DNA of 23,654 nucleotides from Firmicutes bacterium UBA1768 (GCA_002315335.1 DCGW01000021.1:2285-25938); one strand, 5' to 3'; positions 15,938 to 23,654 are shown, counted from the first letter of the stretch. A program made the numbers and translations. The notes: generated by a model from the letters alone, not told the origin.

Positions 15938-17341
15938 ATGACATACGAAGAATACCTGAAAAAACGGGAAATAATGGTAGAAGAGAACTCAAATCTTGTC
16001 GGCAACGTTCTCAATTCAAAGGAGATGGCTGTTGATAAGCTGCTTAAATCTTTGAAAGCCGAGCTATTTGATCAGGAAGATGAGGAAACTCTTTATAAAA
16101 TGAACCTGCTGAAAAACAGAAAGCTCTGGGGAAGCTCTCTGTACAGCTTCATCAAGGAAGTCCCTAAGGGCTCCGATTTGCACGTTCATGCGACTGCTCT
16201 TCTCCCGGCCCACAGGCTTATTGACTTTGTCTCATCAAGAGCTGACCTGGTGGTAGATATTAACGACTGCCATATTTATCATATTGACGAACAGTGCTAC
16301 GATAAAGCCTGCTGCTGCAATCTCTCGCAAGCTTTGGAAAACGGACTTATTACCCGAGAATATGTTGAGAAAAAATGGACGCTCTTAGGCAGAGCCCACA
16401 ACGAGTCTGTATGGGAATATTTTGAAAACCTCCTCGGGCTCTTTGAGTCTATTGAGTACAGCGAGGATACGCTTTTCGACTATTATGTTACTGCTTTTGA
16501 ATATTATCTTGAAAACAATACCTTTCATATAGAGGTGCATGCTGTATTTTCAGAAGATTTTGACCGTTCTCTTGTCCTCGCGAGGGTAATCAAAAGAGCT
16601 TATCATGAGGTGAAAAAACGCCGCAATGAGCTGGTAGTATCAATAATCTGCTCCGGTCTTAAATACTTGGGTGCTGATATCGAAATTCCTGAGCTCTATC
16701 TGAAAAATGCTCTAAGACTTCGTGAGACAATATTTGATGATTTTGACAAGGATAACGTTTATCCTTTTATCATAGGCTTCGACCTTCTGAATGAAGAGGA
16801 CAAGTCTATTCCTCTTAAGGAGCTTGCGCCTATGCTTCTGAAATACAGAAACGAGTATCCGGAATTCAACCTGTATATACACTGCGGCGAGTCCCTCAAT
16901 GCTCAGGTAGACAACCTCATTGACGCTTATTTATTAGGCTCTACCCGAGTGGGCCACGGAATGAATCTATATCGTTATCCTAAGCTGCTCGCAGCTTTTG
17001 CGGATAAAGAAATCTGCCTTGAGGCCTGCCCAATTTCAAATCAGACGCTTCGATTTGTGAAGGACCTGCGCCTCCACCCGCTGGCCGAGTATATAAAGCG
17101 CGGAGTTACCGTTTCGCTATGCTCTGACGACCCTGTGTGTCAGGAGCACGAGACACTTACTGACGACTTTTTTGCAGTTACAGTATGCTTAGACCTCGAC
17201 CTCTCCGACATAAAACAGCTTTGCATTAACTCAATTATGTATTCCGGCCTTGACAGAGCACAAAAGTCACAGCTCTCGCTCGCTTGGAAAAAGGCCTGGG
17301 ATGAGTTTATTGATTTCAAATACAATGCTGATTTTGTCTAA
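15938..17341 (+). CDS. Adenosine deaminase family protein (ADGF/ADA2-like)
   Basis: It is likely to deaminate adenosine or a related nucleoside, releasing ammonia, in the cytoplasm; no signal peptide is present. I choose the ATG at 15938 (MTYEEYLKKRE) over the one at 15923, because the GAGAGG site lies 7 bases before it and inside the longer frame; this gives 467 residues. The metal and active-site set is complete: DLHVH (H82, H84), YIHCGESL (H315, E318), VGHGMNLY (H340) and CSDDPV (D397, D398). The ~75-residue N-terminal helical extension, the PKGSDLHVHATALL motif and a long insert between the first and later motifs (DCHIYHIDEQCYDKACCCN) resemble the ADGF/ADA2 branch more than short bacterial Add (about 330-350 residues). 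The cysteine cluster C120-C127 is unusual. Substrate not proven. Confidence 0.87.
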   Translation: MTYEEYLKKREIMVEENSNLVGNVLNSKEMAVDKLLKSLKAELFDQEDEETLYKMNLLKNRKLWGSSLYSFIKEVPKGSDLHVHATALLPAHRLIDFVSSRADLVVDINDCHIYHIDEQCYDKACCCNLSQALENGLITREYVEKKWTLLGRAHNESVWEYFENLLGLFESIEYSEDTLFDYYVTAFEYYLENNTFHIEVHAVFSEDFDRSLVLARVIKRAYHEVKKRRNELVVSIICSGLKYLGADIEIPELYLKNALRLRETIFDDFDKDNVYPFIIGFDLLNEEDKSIPLKELAPMLLKYRNEYPEFNLYIHCGESLNAQVDNLIDAYLLGSTRVGHGMNLYRYPKLLAAFADKEICLEACPISNQTLRFVKDLRLHPLAEYIKRGVTVSLCSDDPVCQEHETLTDDFFAVTVCLDLDLSDIKQLCINSIMYSGLDRAQKSQLSLAWKKAWDEFIDFKYNADFV

Positions 17342-17392
17342 AAAACACCGGCTATACTTATTATTATACACTGTCATCTCACTTGATTTGAT

Positions 17393-17421
17393 TTGACACC
17401 AACATCCGGAAGATTTACAAT
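17393..17421 (+). promoter_or_regulatory. Promoter of the metallophosphoesterase gene
   Basis: Plus strand: perfect TTGACA, a 17-base spacer, then TACAAT, 52 bases before the start codon. Confidence 0.8.
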
Positions 17422-17473
17422 AATTTCATTAGAACTTAATTACTAATAATGTGTGAATTGGAGCGGTTCAGTA

Positions 17474-19906
17474 ATGAAGAAATATTTATATAGTTTTCTG
17501 CTATCATTTGTTATCATCGTAGCTACAATAATCCCGGTTTCGCTTATTTCATTTGCAGAAACCCAAAACGGCGAATCCGTCATAGTTTTCACCGCTGATG
17601 TACATAATATGTCAAGCGAAGACGCTTCATCAGCAAACCGTCTAAAAAGATTTCTCGAAGCTGTGACCACAGACTATGGTCCTGTTGACACACTCGGAAT
17701 CTGCGGTGACCTCGCGATTTACACAGTTTATGGTGACAAATATTGGAAATACGCTCAAAGAGTTATTGACAACTCCTCGTCGCTCGTAAAAACACCTATT
17801 TATACTACAGGCAATCACGAACATGCAAACGGAAGTTTTTCTTCTACATCCAACAAGACAGCAAAAAAGTATATTCGTCTTGGTGTAGGTGAATCTGACG
17901 ACAATTATTCGGTTTACTGTTTTGGGGCTGCAAGTTCAACCATGGAATTTACCGAAAGCGACATAGCTGCTCTCTCTGCCTATTTGGAATCAGTCGGCAC
18001 AGATAAGACGGTTTTTATTCTTTCGCATTTTCCGCTTCACGTCTCCAATTATACCCGAGATGGCGAATATAAAACCAGAGATGCCATCAACAGAGAAAAG
18101 ATAATCGACCTTCTCAACCATTATCCAAATGCATATTTCGTATGGGGGCATAATCATTCGCATAACGATTCGCACTACGGAGCTGTTAATACTGATAATA
18201 TCGATGGCAAGGACATCAGTTTTACTTATATTGCCGCAGGCTGTATGTCAGAAGAGTCTGACGGAAACAAATATGCCGGCAAAATCGAAGAAAAAGGTCT
18301 GTTAGCTATTGTTTCGAAGGATGGAAAAACCGTTTCACTTACCTATTTGGGTAATGACTTCAAACCGGTTTCTAATACATGGAAAAACACCGGCTGCGCA
18401 AAATATGCAGTCAGCTTTGATGCAAATGGCGGAATCGGAACAATGAAAGACGTGTTCGTTAAAGCTGATAATGACGGAAATTACAATTATACTGCTCCCG
18501 AAACCTGTGACTTCAAGGCTCCAAAGGGTATGCGCTTTGCCGGTTGGTCAGACAGTATTGGCGGCGAAGCAAAGAAAACCTTTACTATTGCTCACAACAC
18601 TACGCTCTACCCGGTTTGGAAAGAGGCATGTATTACAGATAAAACCGTTGCTTTGCAGGATGGCAGTATGCATTTTGTTCTGAACGGATATGAATTAGGC
18701 GTTTTTACTTTCAAGAAAAGCAGCAGCGGTTGGACAATAATGGACGACACCGGCAAGTATATCGGTATTTCTTCAAAGGCGCTGAGCCGTTCAACTACTG
18801 CTTATAATTGGACCTATTCAAACGGAGTATTTTCTGCAAAGGTTCAGTCCGGCGGATGGTTTGGTTCTACTAATACATATTATTTGACAGCAATCAACGG
18901 AAAACTGGCAATTTCTAACAGTAATAGTAATAATGCTGCATCCTTTTACATTCATATAGAAAGGGTCAATCATTCTTATACACAGAATGTAACCGCACCA
19001 ACCTGTCAAAATGAAGGCTATACTACCTATACCTGCAGTTGCGGCGCCACCTATACCGATACCCCAACAGAAAAAACAGACCACATCTTCATGAGTGGTC
19101 ACTGTACTATGTGTGGTGTCAAAGATCCAAGCGTTACTACTGTTTGCGAGGGATATAAGGCCGTTTCTTTGAAGGAGGCCACATTAAAGCTTAGTATTGG
19201 CGGTGTGGATCTGGGTACATACACCTTTGCAAAGTCTGGCAATAGCTGGACAATAATGGACGACACCGGCAAGTATATCGGTATTTCTTCAAAGGCGCTG
19301 AGCCGTTCAACTACTGCTTATAATTGGACCTATTCGAATGGAGTATTTTCTGCAAAGGTTCAGTCCGGCGGATGGTTTGGTTCTAAAAATACATATTATT
19401 TGACGGCAAGCAACAGAGTATTGGCAATTTCTACCACCAACAATAACAATGTGGTGACTCTATCCACTTATGTTGAAAATTCCGAGCATAGCTTTGGCGC
19501 GTGGACTGCTGATATCTCCGGATCTCACAGTCGAACCTGTTCTATTTGCGGGGAAAAACAAAGTGGCAGCTGCAACTACGGAACAGACCACAAATGCACT
19601 GTCTGCGGTACAAACGATCCGACATATCAACCTCCAGTAATAAAGAGTATCAATGTACAGGTTGGTTTAACTTCTTCAAAGTCGGGACTGATTTTCCGAA
19701 AGACGACCTACAAGGCAACTATTACCCCTTCCGCAGAGGGAACCACAGTTTCAAAGGTACAGTATTCAACCAACAATTCAACCTGGACGACCGGAACCGC
19801 CTACAGTTCCTCGTCGAAGATCGAAAAGCTGTACATAAAAATCACAGATAAACAAGGGGACGTATACACCTTTTTATACAACAACGGAAAAGTAACAGCC
19901 TTGTAG
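17474..19906 (+). CDS. Secreted calcineurin-like metallophosphoesterase with duplicated C-terminal modules
   Basis: I start at MKKYLYSFLLSFVIIV (17474), a clear signal peptide, giving 810 residues exported from the cell. The metallophosphoesterase domain (about 35-300) has every metal motif: TADVH (D42, H44), CGDL (D79), TTGNHE (N114, H115), LSHFP (H185) and WGHNHSH (H226, H228). An InlB/Listeria-Bacteroides type repeat follows (about 311-385: SFDANGGIGTM ... FAGWSD ... LYPVWK). Next come two copies of an unrecognised ~95-residue module (each with WTIMDDTGKYIGISSKALSR), and each copy is followed by a cysteine-rich 'HSYTQNVTAPTCQNEGYTTY' or 'CSICGEKQSGSC' segment with CxxC pairs. The protein ends with a short beta-rich domain that has no LPXTG anchor. 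Such tails are common in gut Clostridia surface proteins. The phosphate substrate is unknown; extracellular nucleotide or phospholipid scavenging is possible. Confidence 0.88.
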   Translation: MKKYLYSFLLSFVIIVATIIPVSLISFAETQNGESVIVFTADVHNMSSEDASSANRLKRFLEAVTTDYGPVDTLGICGDLAIYTVYGDKYWKYAQRVIDNSSSLVKTPIYTTGNHEHANGSFSSTSNKTAKKYIRLGVGESDDNYSVYCFGAASSTMEFTESDIAALSAYLESVGTDKTVFILSHFPLHVSNYTRDGEYKTRDAINREKIIDLLNHYPNAYFVWGHNHSHNDSHYGAVNTDNIDGKDISFTYIAAGCMSEESDGNKYAGKIEEKGLLAIVSKDGKTVSLTYLGNDFKPVSNTWKNTGCAKYAVSFDANGGIGTMKDVFVKADNDGNYNYTAPETCDFKAPKGMRFAGWSDSIGGEAKKTFTIAHNTTLYPVWKEACITDKTVALQDGSMHFVLNGYELGVFTFKKSSSGWTIMDDTGKYIGISSKALSRSTTAYNWTYSNGVFSAKVQSGGWFGSTNTYYLTAINGKLAISNSNSNNAASFYIHIERVNHSYTQNVTAPTCQNEGYTTYTCSCGATYTDTPTEKTDHIFMSGHCTMCGVKDPSVTTVCEGYKAVSLKEATLKLSIGGVDLGTYTFAKSGNSWTIMDDTGKYIGISSKALSRSTTAYNWTYSNGVFSAKVQSGGWFGSKNTYYLTASNRVLAISTTNNNNVVTLSTYVENSEHSFGAWTADISGSHSRTCSICGEKQSGSCNYGTDHKCTVCGTNDPTYQPPVIKSINVQVGLTSSKSGLIFRKTTYKATITPSAEGTTVSKVQYSTNNSTWTTGTAYSSSSKIEKLYIKITDKQGDVYTFLYNNGKVTAL
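18731..18893 (+). repeat. Direct repeat copy 1 inside the metallophosphoesterase gene
   Basis: 163 bases, matching 19247-19409 with about five differences. It codes for residues 420-474 (WTIMDDTGKYIG... to the YYLTA motif). The offset of 516 bases is a multiple of three, so the frame is kept. Confidence 0.93.
19247..19409 (+). repeat. Direct repeat copy 2 inside the metallophosphoesterase gene
   Basis: Second copy of the 163-base repeat, coding for residues 592-646. The flanking parts of the module (for example VLNGYELGVFTFKKS against SIGGVDLGTYTFAKS) have diverged far more than the core, which suggests recent homogenisation of the core. Confidence 0.93.
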
Positions 19907-19910
19907 CAGC

Positions 19911-19949
19911 GAGGTCTCCTTGAATGCCATCAGGCATCCAAGAGACTTC
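19911..19949. terminator. Long hairpin between convergent genes
   Basis: An imperfect stem of about 17 base pairs (GAGGTCTCC...AATGCC against GGCATCC...GAGACTTC) closes on ATCA, 4 bases after the metallophosphoesterase stop. It lacks a T-run on either strand, so it may protect mRNA ends or terminate only weakly. Confidence 0.45.
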
Positions 19950-19969
19950 AGCAATTCACTGTACGACTG

Positions 19970-20404
19970 CTAATCGTTCTTAACCGCGGCCAGTTTCATG
20001 ATTTTATGCATTTTTTCCTCAAATTTGTCCGCAGGAATCAAGGCTATTCCTTCCTCATCGCTCAGCACAATGATTCGCTGTCCGCCTTCGAGGTTGAATT
20101 TTTCCCTGGCCGCCTTGGGAATAACAATCTGCCCCCTGTCATTAAGCGTTACCGAACCCCAGATATTCTTCCCTTTTGGAGCCAAAATAGATGTTCCCGC
20201 TTCTTCAGCAGGTGCAACCTTAAGCAGGCTGTCAATTGTCACCCCATACACATCAGCCAATTTACTGCACTTTTCTATATCCGGAACAGTAGCTCCCGAC
20301 TCCCATTTTGCATAGGCCTGACGGGAAATGTCGATCCTTTCGGCAATTTCCTCCTGAGTGTAGCCATGGATATTGCGAAGCATAATCAGGTTTTCTTTAA
20401 GCAT
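19970..20404 (-). CDS. XRE-type HTH regulator fused to a SpoVT/AbrB domain
   Basis: This 144-residue DNA-binding protein probably controls its own operon. Residues 1-62 are a Cro/CI-type helix-turn-helix (MLRNIHGYTQEEIAERIDIS, then SRQAYAKWESGATVPDIEK). Residues 82-128 are a SpoVT/AbrB swapped-hairpin domain (GSVTLNDRGQIVIPKAAREK, then FNLEGGQRIIVLSDEEGIAL). Either half could contact DNA. AbrB-like hairpins often form dimers, so the pairing may set the oligomer state. It is the last gene of a three-gene operon, starting 10 bases after the permease stop, with a G-rich ribosome site (AGGGGG) at the end of the permease gene. Confidence 0.9.
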   Translation of the reverse strand: MLKENLIMLRNIHGYTQEEIAERIDISRQAYAKWESGATVPDIEKCSKLADVYGVTIDSLLKVAPAEEAGTSILAPKGKNIWGSVTLNDRGQIVIPKAAREKFNLEGGQRIIVLSDEEGIALIPADKFEEKMHKIMKLAAVKND

Positions 20405-20414
20405 TCTTAACCCC

Positions 20415-21065
20415 CTATAAATCTATTTTTTCAAATCTCCTACGAGAAATATAATACGAAACAAGGGTTAAAATCAAGTACAATAATATTCCAGCCAGCA
20501 ATAATGTGATTTGAATTGCCGCGTGATCAGTACCAAAAGCATTGAAAAACTCGAGTCCCGGAACATGATGTACCGCCTCTGCAGCGCAAATAACCGCAAA
20601 GCACACTATGATATAAAACAGGAAAGGCAAAGACCTGTAGGCAGTTTTGAAGAAGCCGCTGATAAAGACCAGGTTGAAAAGCCCAAAAATCACTATTGCC
20701 ACGCCAAGAGCAAAGCCATTTGCATTCATCATAAAGTTGGTTCTATACACCTCTGAGTCCACCAGGATTGTCATTCTGACAAGCACTGCAGCCGCCATCA
20801 GGAGCATGCCGCACCCCTCTATGAAACAGGCAAAGAGGAATTTCCCCCTGACCACATCCTTTTTCGCAATAGGAAGCAGCGCAGAGAAAAGAATATCATT
20901 AGTCTCTCTGGCATTTTCATAGCTCTTAAAAATCCCCAGAGTCACAAAGAAAGACCCGCAGTGAATCGGGTACCCCGGAATAAAAAACATTAGCCCAAAC
21001 AGAATGAAGAAAAAAGACAGGCAGGATGCGCTGAGTTTTATTTCTTTCATCAGAATATTACGCAT
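20415..21065 (-). CDS. ABC-2 type membrane protein (permease partner)
   Basis: I start at MRNILMKEIKLSASCLSFFF (21065), with GGGGAGAG 4 bases upstream; a start further out would leave a polar, non-membrane N-terminus. The 216-residue protein has about six membrane segments (near residues 14-30, 40-50, 78-98, 117-140, 147-170 and 183-205) and no catalytic motif. Its start overlaps the 3' end of the ATPase gene by 8 bases, so the two are translationally coupled and probably form one transporter. ATPase and permease resemble the YtrB-type exporters that many Firmicutes switch on under cell-envelope stress; the substrate cannot be read from sequence. The MKEIKLS start is common to this permease group. 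Confidence 0.85.
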   Translation of the reverse strand: MRNILMKEIKLSASCLSFFFILFGLMFFIPGYPIHCGSFFVTLGIFKSYENARETNDILFSALLPIAKKDVVRGKFLFACFIEGCGMLLMAAAVLVRMTILVDSEVYRTNFMMNANGFALGVAIVIFGLFNLVFISGFFKTAYRSLPFLFYIIVCFAVICAAEAVHHVPGLEFFNAFGTDHAAIQITLLLAGILLYLILTLVSYYISRRRFEKIDL

Positions 21066-21780
21066 TAAACTCTCCCCTTTCCAAACGCAGAATACAGTCC
21101 TCAAGGCTTTCTCCGTCCTTTGAATAGGTGTTAAAAAACGCCTCATTTGAAAGCGATGCGGCTATTTCTCCATTAGTAATATATACTATATTGTCAGCAC
21201 ACTTTTCAAGGTCGGAAATTATATGTGTTGAAAAGAAGATTGCCACGCCCTCCTTCTTCAGACGCTTGAAGAGTCCAAGCAGCTCGTCCCTCGAAAACGG
21301 ATCAAGACCGCTGGTGGGCTCATCGAGAATAAGCACCTTTGCCTTATGTGATAACGCAATCAATAAATTGCACTTAACCTTCATCCCTTCAGATAATTCC
21401 CGTGCCGTCTTTGAAGGGTCGAGTCCGAACATCTCAAGATACTTTAGATACGCCGATTCATCCCATGTATCATAGAACCTTTTTACCACCTCCACTACAT
21501 CCTTTAGCCTCTTGCGTGGATACCACGCTATCGTTCCAGTCGAATAGCCAAGCATCTGCTTTATCTCTGTTTCATTTTCAATAAACGACTTGCCAAAATA
21601 TGTTATTTCCCCGCTGTCAGGATGCACAAGGTTTAGCATTGATTTTATTGTGGTTGTTTTGCCCGACCCATTTCTTCCTACAAAGCCGGTAATCTCGCCT
21701 TCTTTTATAGAAAAAGACACATCCTTAAGCCTGAAGCTCGGATATGTCTTGTTCAGATTTTTGATTTCAACAATACTCAT
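21058..21780 (-). CDS. ABC transporter ATP-binding protein (YtrB-like)
   Basis: This cytoplasmic ATPase of 240 residues drives the membrane protein encoded by the next gene. I start at MSIVEIKNLNKTYP (21780), with AAGGGG 9 bases upstream. It has Walker A GRNGSGKTTT (about 33-42), a Q-loop region altered to LGYSTGTIAWYPRKRL, an ABC signature LSEGMKVK in place of LSGGQ, Walker B ILDEPTSGLD, and the switch histidine in FFSTHIISDLE. The signature LSEGM is normal for this YtrB-like branch, which I recall from antibiotic-responsive exporters. The C-terminus is short and ends by overlapping the permease start. It is the first gene of the operon, behind a good promoter. Confidence 0.9.
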   Translation of the reverse strand: MSIVEIKNLNKTYPSFRLKDVSFSIKEGEITGFVGRNGSGKTTTIKSMLNLVHPDSGEITYFGKSFIENETEIKQMLGYSTGTIAWYPRKRLKDVVEVVKRFYDTWDESAYLKYLEMFGLDPSKTARELSEGMKVKCNLLIALSHKAKVLILDEPTSGLDPFSRDELLGLFKRLKKEGVAIFFSTHIISDLEKCADNIVYITNGEIAASLSNEAFFNTYSKDGESLEDCILRLERGEFNA

Positions 21781-21818
21781 AATGCAATACCCCTTCAAAT
21801 AATAGAATTCCTATGTGT

Positions 21819-21847
21819 ATTGTAGTTTTTTTCTGAAGACCTTTCAA
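21819..21847 (-). promoter_or_regulatory. Promoter of the ABC/XRE-AbrB operon
   Basis: Minus strand: TTGAAA (21847-21842), a 17-base spacer, then TACAAT (21824-21819), about 38 bases before the ATPase start. Binding of the operon's own XRE-AbrB protein here is a reasonable guess. Confidence 0.7.
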
Positions 21848-22054
21848 CCAACCGAAATTAACAGCATTTGCTGAATTGTGTTGAGTTTAGTTGCATTTGT
21901 TTTCATCGAGTCTGTCATCAAAAATCATTACCCTTCAAAATTGTAACAAACAGTATTTATTCACATGTACAAAACATGATATAAAAAAGCACGTAAGTGT
22001 TGACACGTACAGACTTCATTTTTTGCCACTACTCCCCCATAAGTAAAGAATGAA
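21848..22054. other. Intergenic stretch with no gene seen
   Basis: AT-rich DNA between two minus-strand operons. A small CATG...CATG hairpin (TTCACATGTACAAAACATGA, about 21960-21979) and an isolated TTGACA at 21999-22004 are present, but no coding frame with a ribosome site and no recognisable RNA. Confidence 0.5.
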
Positions 22055-22095
22055 GGCTGCCGCACTAACGATTTGTAATCGCAAACGCAACAGCC
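22055..22095 (-). terminator. Terminator-like hairpin of the redox operon
   Basis: A 19-base-pair stem (22055-22073 with 22077-22095), rich in G-U pairs on the minus strand, has a 3-base loop and is followed by TTCATTCTTTACTT. It lies 20 bases after the flavin reductase stop. The T-tract is broken, so the strength is uncertain. Confidence 0.6.
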
Positions 22096-22114
22096 CTTTA
22101 TATTTCCTTATAAA

Positions 22115-23314
22115 TTAATACTGAAAATACGGTATTTCTATCTCAATATCCTCCAGTGCAAATGTACAGCATGGATGAATGTATCCGTACTTAAAATCCG
22201 CTTCCTTTCGCATTTCCCAAGGTTCAGGACAGTAAACCTCTCCCTTGTTAAGCTTGGAATGACAGTAGCTGCACTCCCCGCTTCTGCATTTAGACGGAGC
22301 AGCAACACCATTTGCTTCCAGAATCTGTAAAATAGTATCCCTTGAGCTTCCGGACACAGTTTGAACCTTATCACGGATTTTAACTGTAATATTGACCGTA
22401 TCAGGAACCTTCATCTGATGTTTTCCAGGCCATGTCGGGAAGAATTCAGCATTATGAAGCTCTCCGTTTAATTCATTGCGAGCCCATTTAGGCTCAATTC
22501 CCAGCTCACTGATAACCGCCTTCGCCTTCATAGAAAATGGTGGCGGACCCGAATAAAAAACTGACCAGCTTCCTTCAGGAGCAACCCTTCTTATCAGATC
22601 TGCGGTAATTCCGCCCTTCTCAAAGCCCTCCTTATCCTCAGCTGTTAATGTATATACAACCTTGATTTTATCACAGGCTGCAGCAAGAGCGTCAAGTTCC
22701 TCCTTCATCAGCAGAAATTTTGTGCTTTCAGCCTCATAAATAATAATTAAATTATAGTCATCAATTCCCTCAGCTACCGCACCAGCCATAGATAAAAAGG
22801 CATTAATGCTGCCGGCCAGACATATAACAGTCTTTCCGTCTCTGATAGGATTATAGTTCATTTTTCCTAAAGGCTCAGATGCCACAACCTCAGTGCCCAC
22901 CTTCCAATTATCAACTATCCAGTTAGAGCATTTCCCATCAGGAAAACGCATGATAATCAGACGATAAATCCCATTTGCAGCCTTCCCCGGCGAAGAGGTA
23001 AGAGTATATGTTCTGCTGGTCTTATAGCCGTCAATATCCAGATAAATACAGATACAGCTTCCTGCCTTAAACCACGCAAGCTTCTCAGTACCTCTTTCAG
23101 GATCAGGAGCCAGCTCATAAACAACGAACATCGGGCCCATAGGCTGAACCTTAACTACCTTAAGATACTGTTTTTCAGGATGCAGCTGCTTTGCAATTGC
23201 ATTTACGGGATAAATCTCAGGGAGCGGATTTGCAGGTGCAGCGGAGAAAGCAGCTTCTCTTGCAGGTACTATGCTGCCGAATTTTGACGGATCCAGATTT
23301 TTAAGAATTGCCAT
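22115..23314 (-). CDS. Flavin/NAD(P)H oxidoreductase with C-terminal 2Fe-2S ferredoxin domain
   Basis: This is a 399-residue cytoplasmic electron-transfer protein. After an N-terminal extension of about 50 residues comes a ferredoxin-reductase-type FAD domain (motif RTYTLTSSP, the R-x-Y-[ST] flavin-binding signature). A nucleotide-binding domain follows (VICLAGSINAFLSMAGAVAE ... VFYSGPPPFSMKAKAVI, the latter typical of NAD(P)H-reading reductases). The plant-type 2Fe-2S domain has C343-x4-C348-x2-C351 and a distal cysteine at 382 or 383 (HPCC). Electrons would pass from NAD(P)H through FAD to the cluster and on to a partner. The likely partner is the FAD oxidoreductase encoded immediately upstream: its TAA stop touches this ATG with no spacer, and GGAGGGG lies in its last codons. 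The substrate is unknown. Confidence 0.88.
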   Translation of the reverse strand: MAILKNLDPSKFGSIVPAREAAFSAAPANPLPEIYPVNAIAKQLHPEKQYLKVVKVQPMGPMFVVYELAPDPERGTEKLAWFKAGSCICIYLDIDGYKTSRTYTLTSSPGKAANGIYRLIIMRFPDGKCSNWIVDNWKVGTEVVASEPLGKMNYNPIRDGKTVICLAGSINAFLSMAGAVAEGIDDYNLIIIYEAESTKFLLMKEELDALAAACDKIKVVYTLTAEDKEGFEKGGITADLIRRVAPEGSWSVFYSGPPPFSMKAKAVISELGIEPKWARNELNGELHNAEFFPTWPGKHQMKVPDTVNITVKIRDKVQTVSGSSRDTILQILEANGVAAPSKCRSGECSYCHSKLNKGEVYCPEPWEMRKEADFKYGYIHPCCTFALEDIEIEIPYFQY

Positions 23315-23654
23315 TTATTTCCCCTCCTTCATAGAATTCAACACAGCAAGGGCTGTGAAATACCCATTAGCATAGTTTGCGCTGTAGCCGTCTCCTCTTT
23401 CGGCATGAGCACCACAGAAGCGCAGACCTTCATACATTATTTCATTCTTCACATTCATAGTTCTGCCCATGATGCTGTCCCAGAACGATGTCTGGTAACC
23501 GTAAGGTGTTCCTCCCGGAGTATTGAGATAACGGGCAAAGGTCACAGGAGTTGCAATTTCTATCTCCTCTATGTATGGAATTATTTCTATGCCGAGCTTT
23601 TCCTCATATTTTTTAAGAATATACTCAGCAACCTCATTTTTCTTATCGTTATAT
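23315..23654 (-). CDS. FAD-dependent oxidoreductase, C-terminal part (5' end outside window)
   Basis: The frame is open to the window edge. The upstream codons read YNDKKNEVAEYILKKYEEKL and then GIEIIPYIEEIEIATPV before TFARYLNTPGG, so the GTG at 23545 is internal and about 113 residues are seen. 'EEIEIATPVTFARYLNTPGG' with a closing glycine-rich stretch (LRFCGAHAERGDGYSANYANG) matches the C-terminal end of the phytoene-desaturase/amine-oxidase-like FAD flavoprotein superfamily. There the late glycine stretch completes the FAD site. It is stop-to-start coupled to the 2Fe-2S reductase gene, so the two probably work as one redox unit. The N-terminal Rossmann motif lies outside the window and the substrate cannot be guessed. 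Confidence 0.8.
   Translation of the reverse strand, partial: YNDKKNEVAEYILKKYEEKLGIEIIPYIEEIEIATPVTFARYLNTPGGTPYGYQTSFWDSIMGRTMNVKNEIMYEGLRFCGAHAERGDGYSANYANGYFTALAVLNSMKEGK

Overview
The window joins two unrelated bacterial genomes. Bases 1 to about 8,840 look like a Bacteroidales (Prevotella/Bacteroides-like) chromosome. They are GC-rich, have weak Shine-Dalgarno sites, and carry a Bacteroidetes-type dnaX tail, a family-10 xylanase and the type IX secretion genes porU and porV. Bases from about 8,840 to 23,654 look like a gut Clostridia (Ruminococcus/Eubacterium-like) chromosome. They are AT-richer, with strong AGGAGG-type ribosome sites, textbook TTGACA/TATAAT promoters, CxxC 'APTC...GYTTYTC' repeats and an XRE-AbrB regulator. 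The switch falls inside the RNase P RNA gene (rnpB). The 5' and 3' ends of that RNA cannot form helix P1, and helix P9 carries a mismatch on either side of a shared 13-base core at 8833-8845. I read this as an assembly or joining chimera, not a biological fusion. Any link between genes on the two sides should be discounted.

Left part: the 3' end of dnaX (+) converges on a minus-strand cluster running porU -> porV -> xyn10, with a two-way terminator between dnaX and xyn10. PorU is the sortase-like C25 peptidase of the type IX system and PorV its outer-membrane barrel partner. The xylanase has a signal peptide, a GH10 catalytic domain, two CBM6-like modules, Ig-like spacers and a C-terminal tail resembling a type IX sorting signal, so it may be a client of the secretion genes next to it. 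Seven-base tandem repeats straddle the stop codons of both porU and porV, and a pair of REP-like hairpins lies beside the second array.

Right part: after the clostridial half of rnpB come a lipoprotein (-) and a divergent 731-residue secreted protein of unknown function (+). Next is a very large one-chain amino-acid ABC transporter (-), in which a circularly permuted substrate-binding domain, a permease, an ATPase and a GHKL-like domain are fused. Then come an adenosine-deaminase family enzyme (+) and a secreted metallophosphoesterase with duplicated modules (+). A three-gene minus-strand operon encodes an ABC ATPase, its membrane partner and an XRE-AbrB regulator. The window ends with a minus-strand pair of redox genes: a 2Fe-2S flavin reductase and the 3' end of an FAD oxidoreductase.

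The best candidates for new biology are the four-module permuted ABC transporter and an intrinsic terminator at 15,625-15,650 with no gene in front of it, which hints at an unannotated small RNA.
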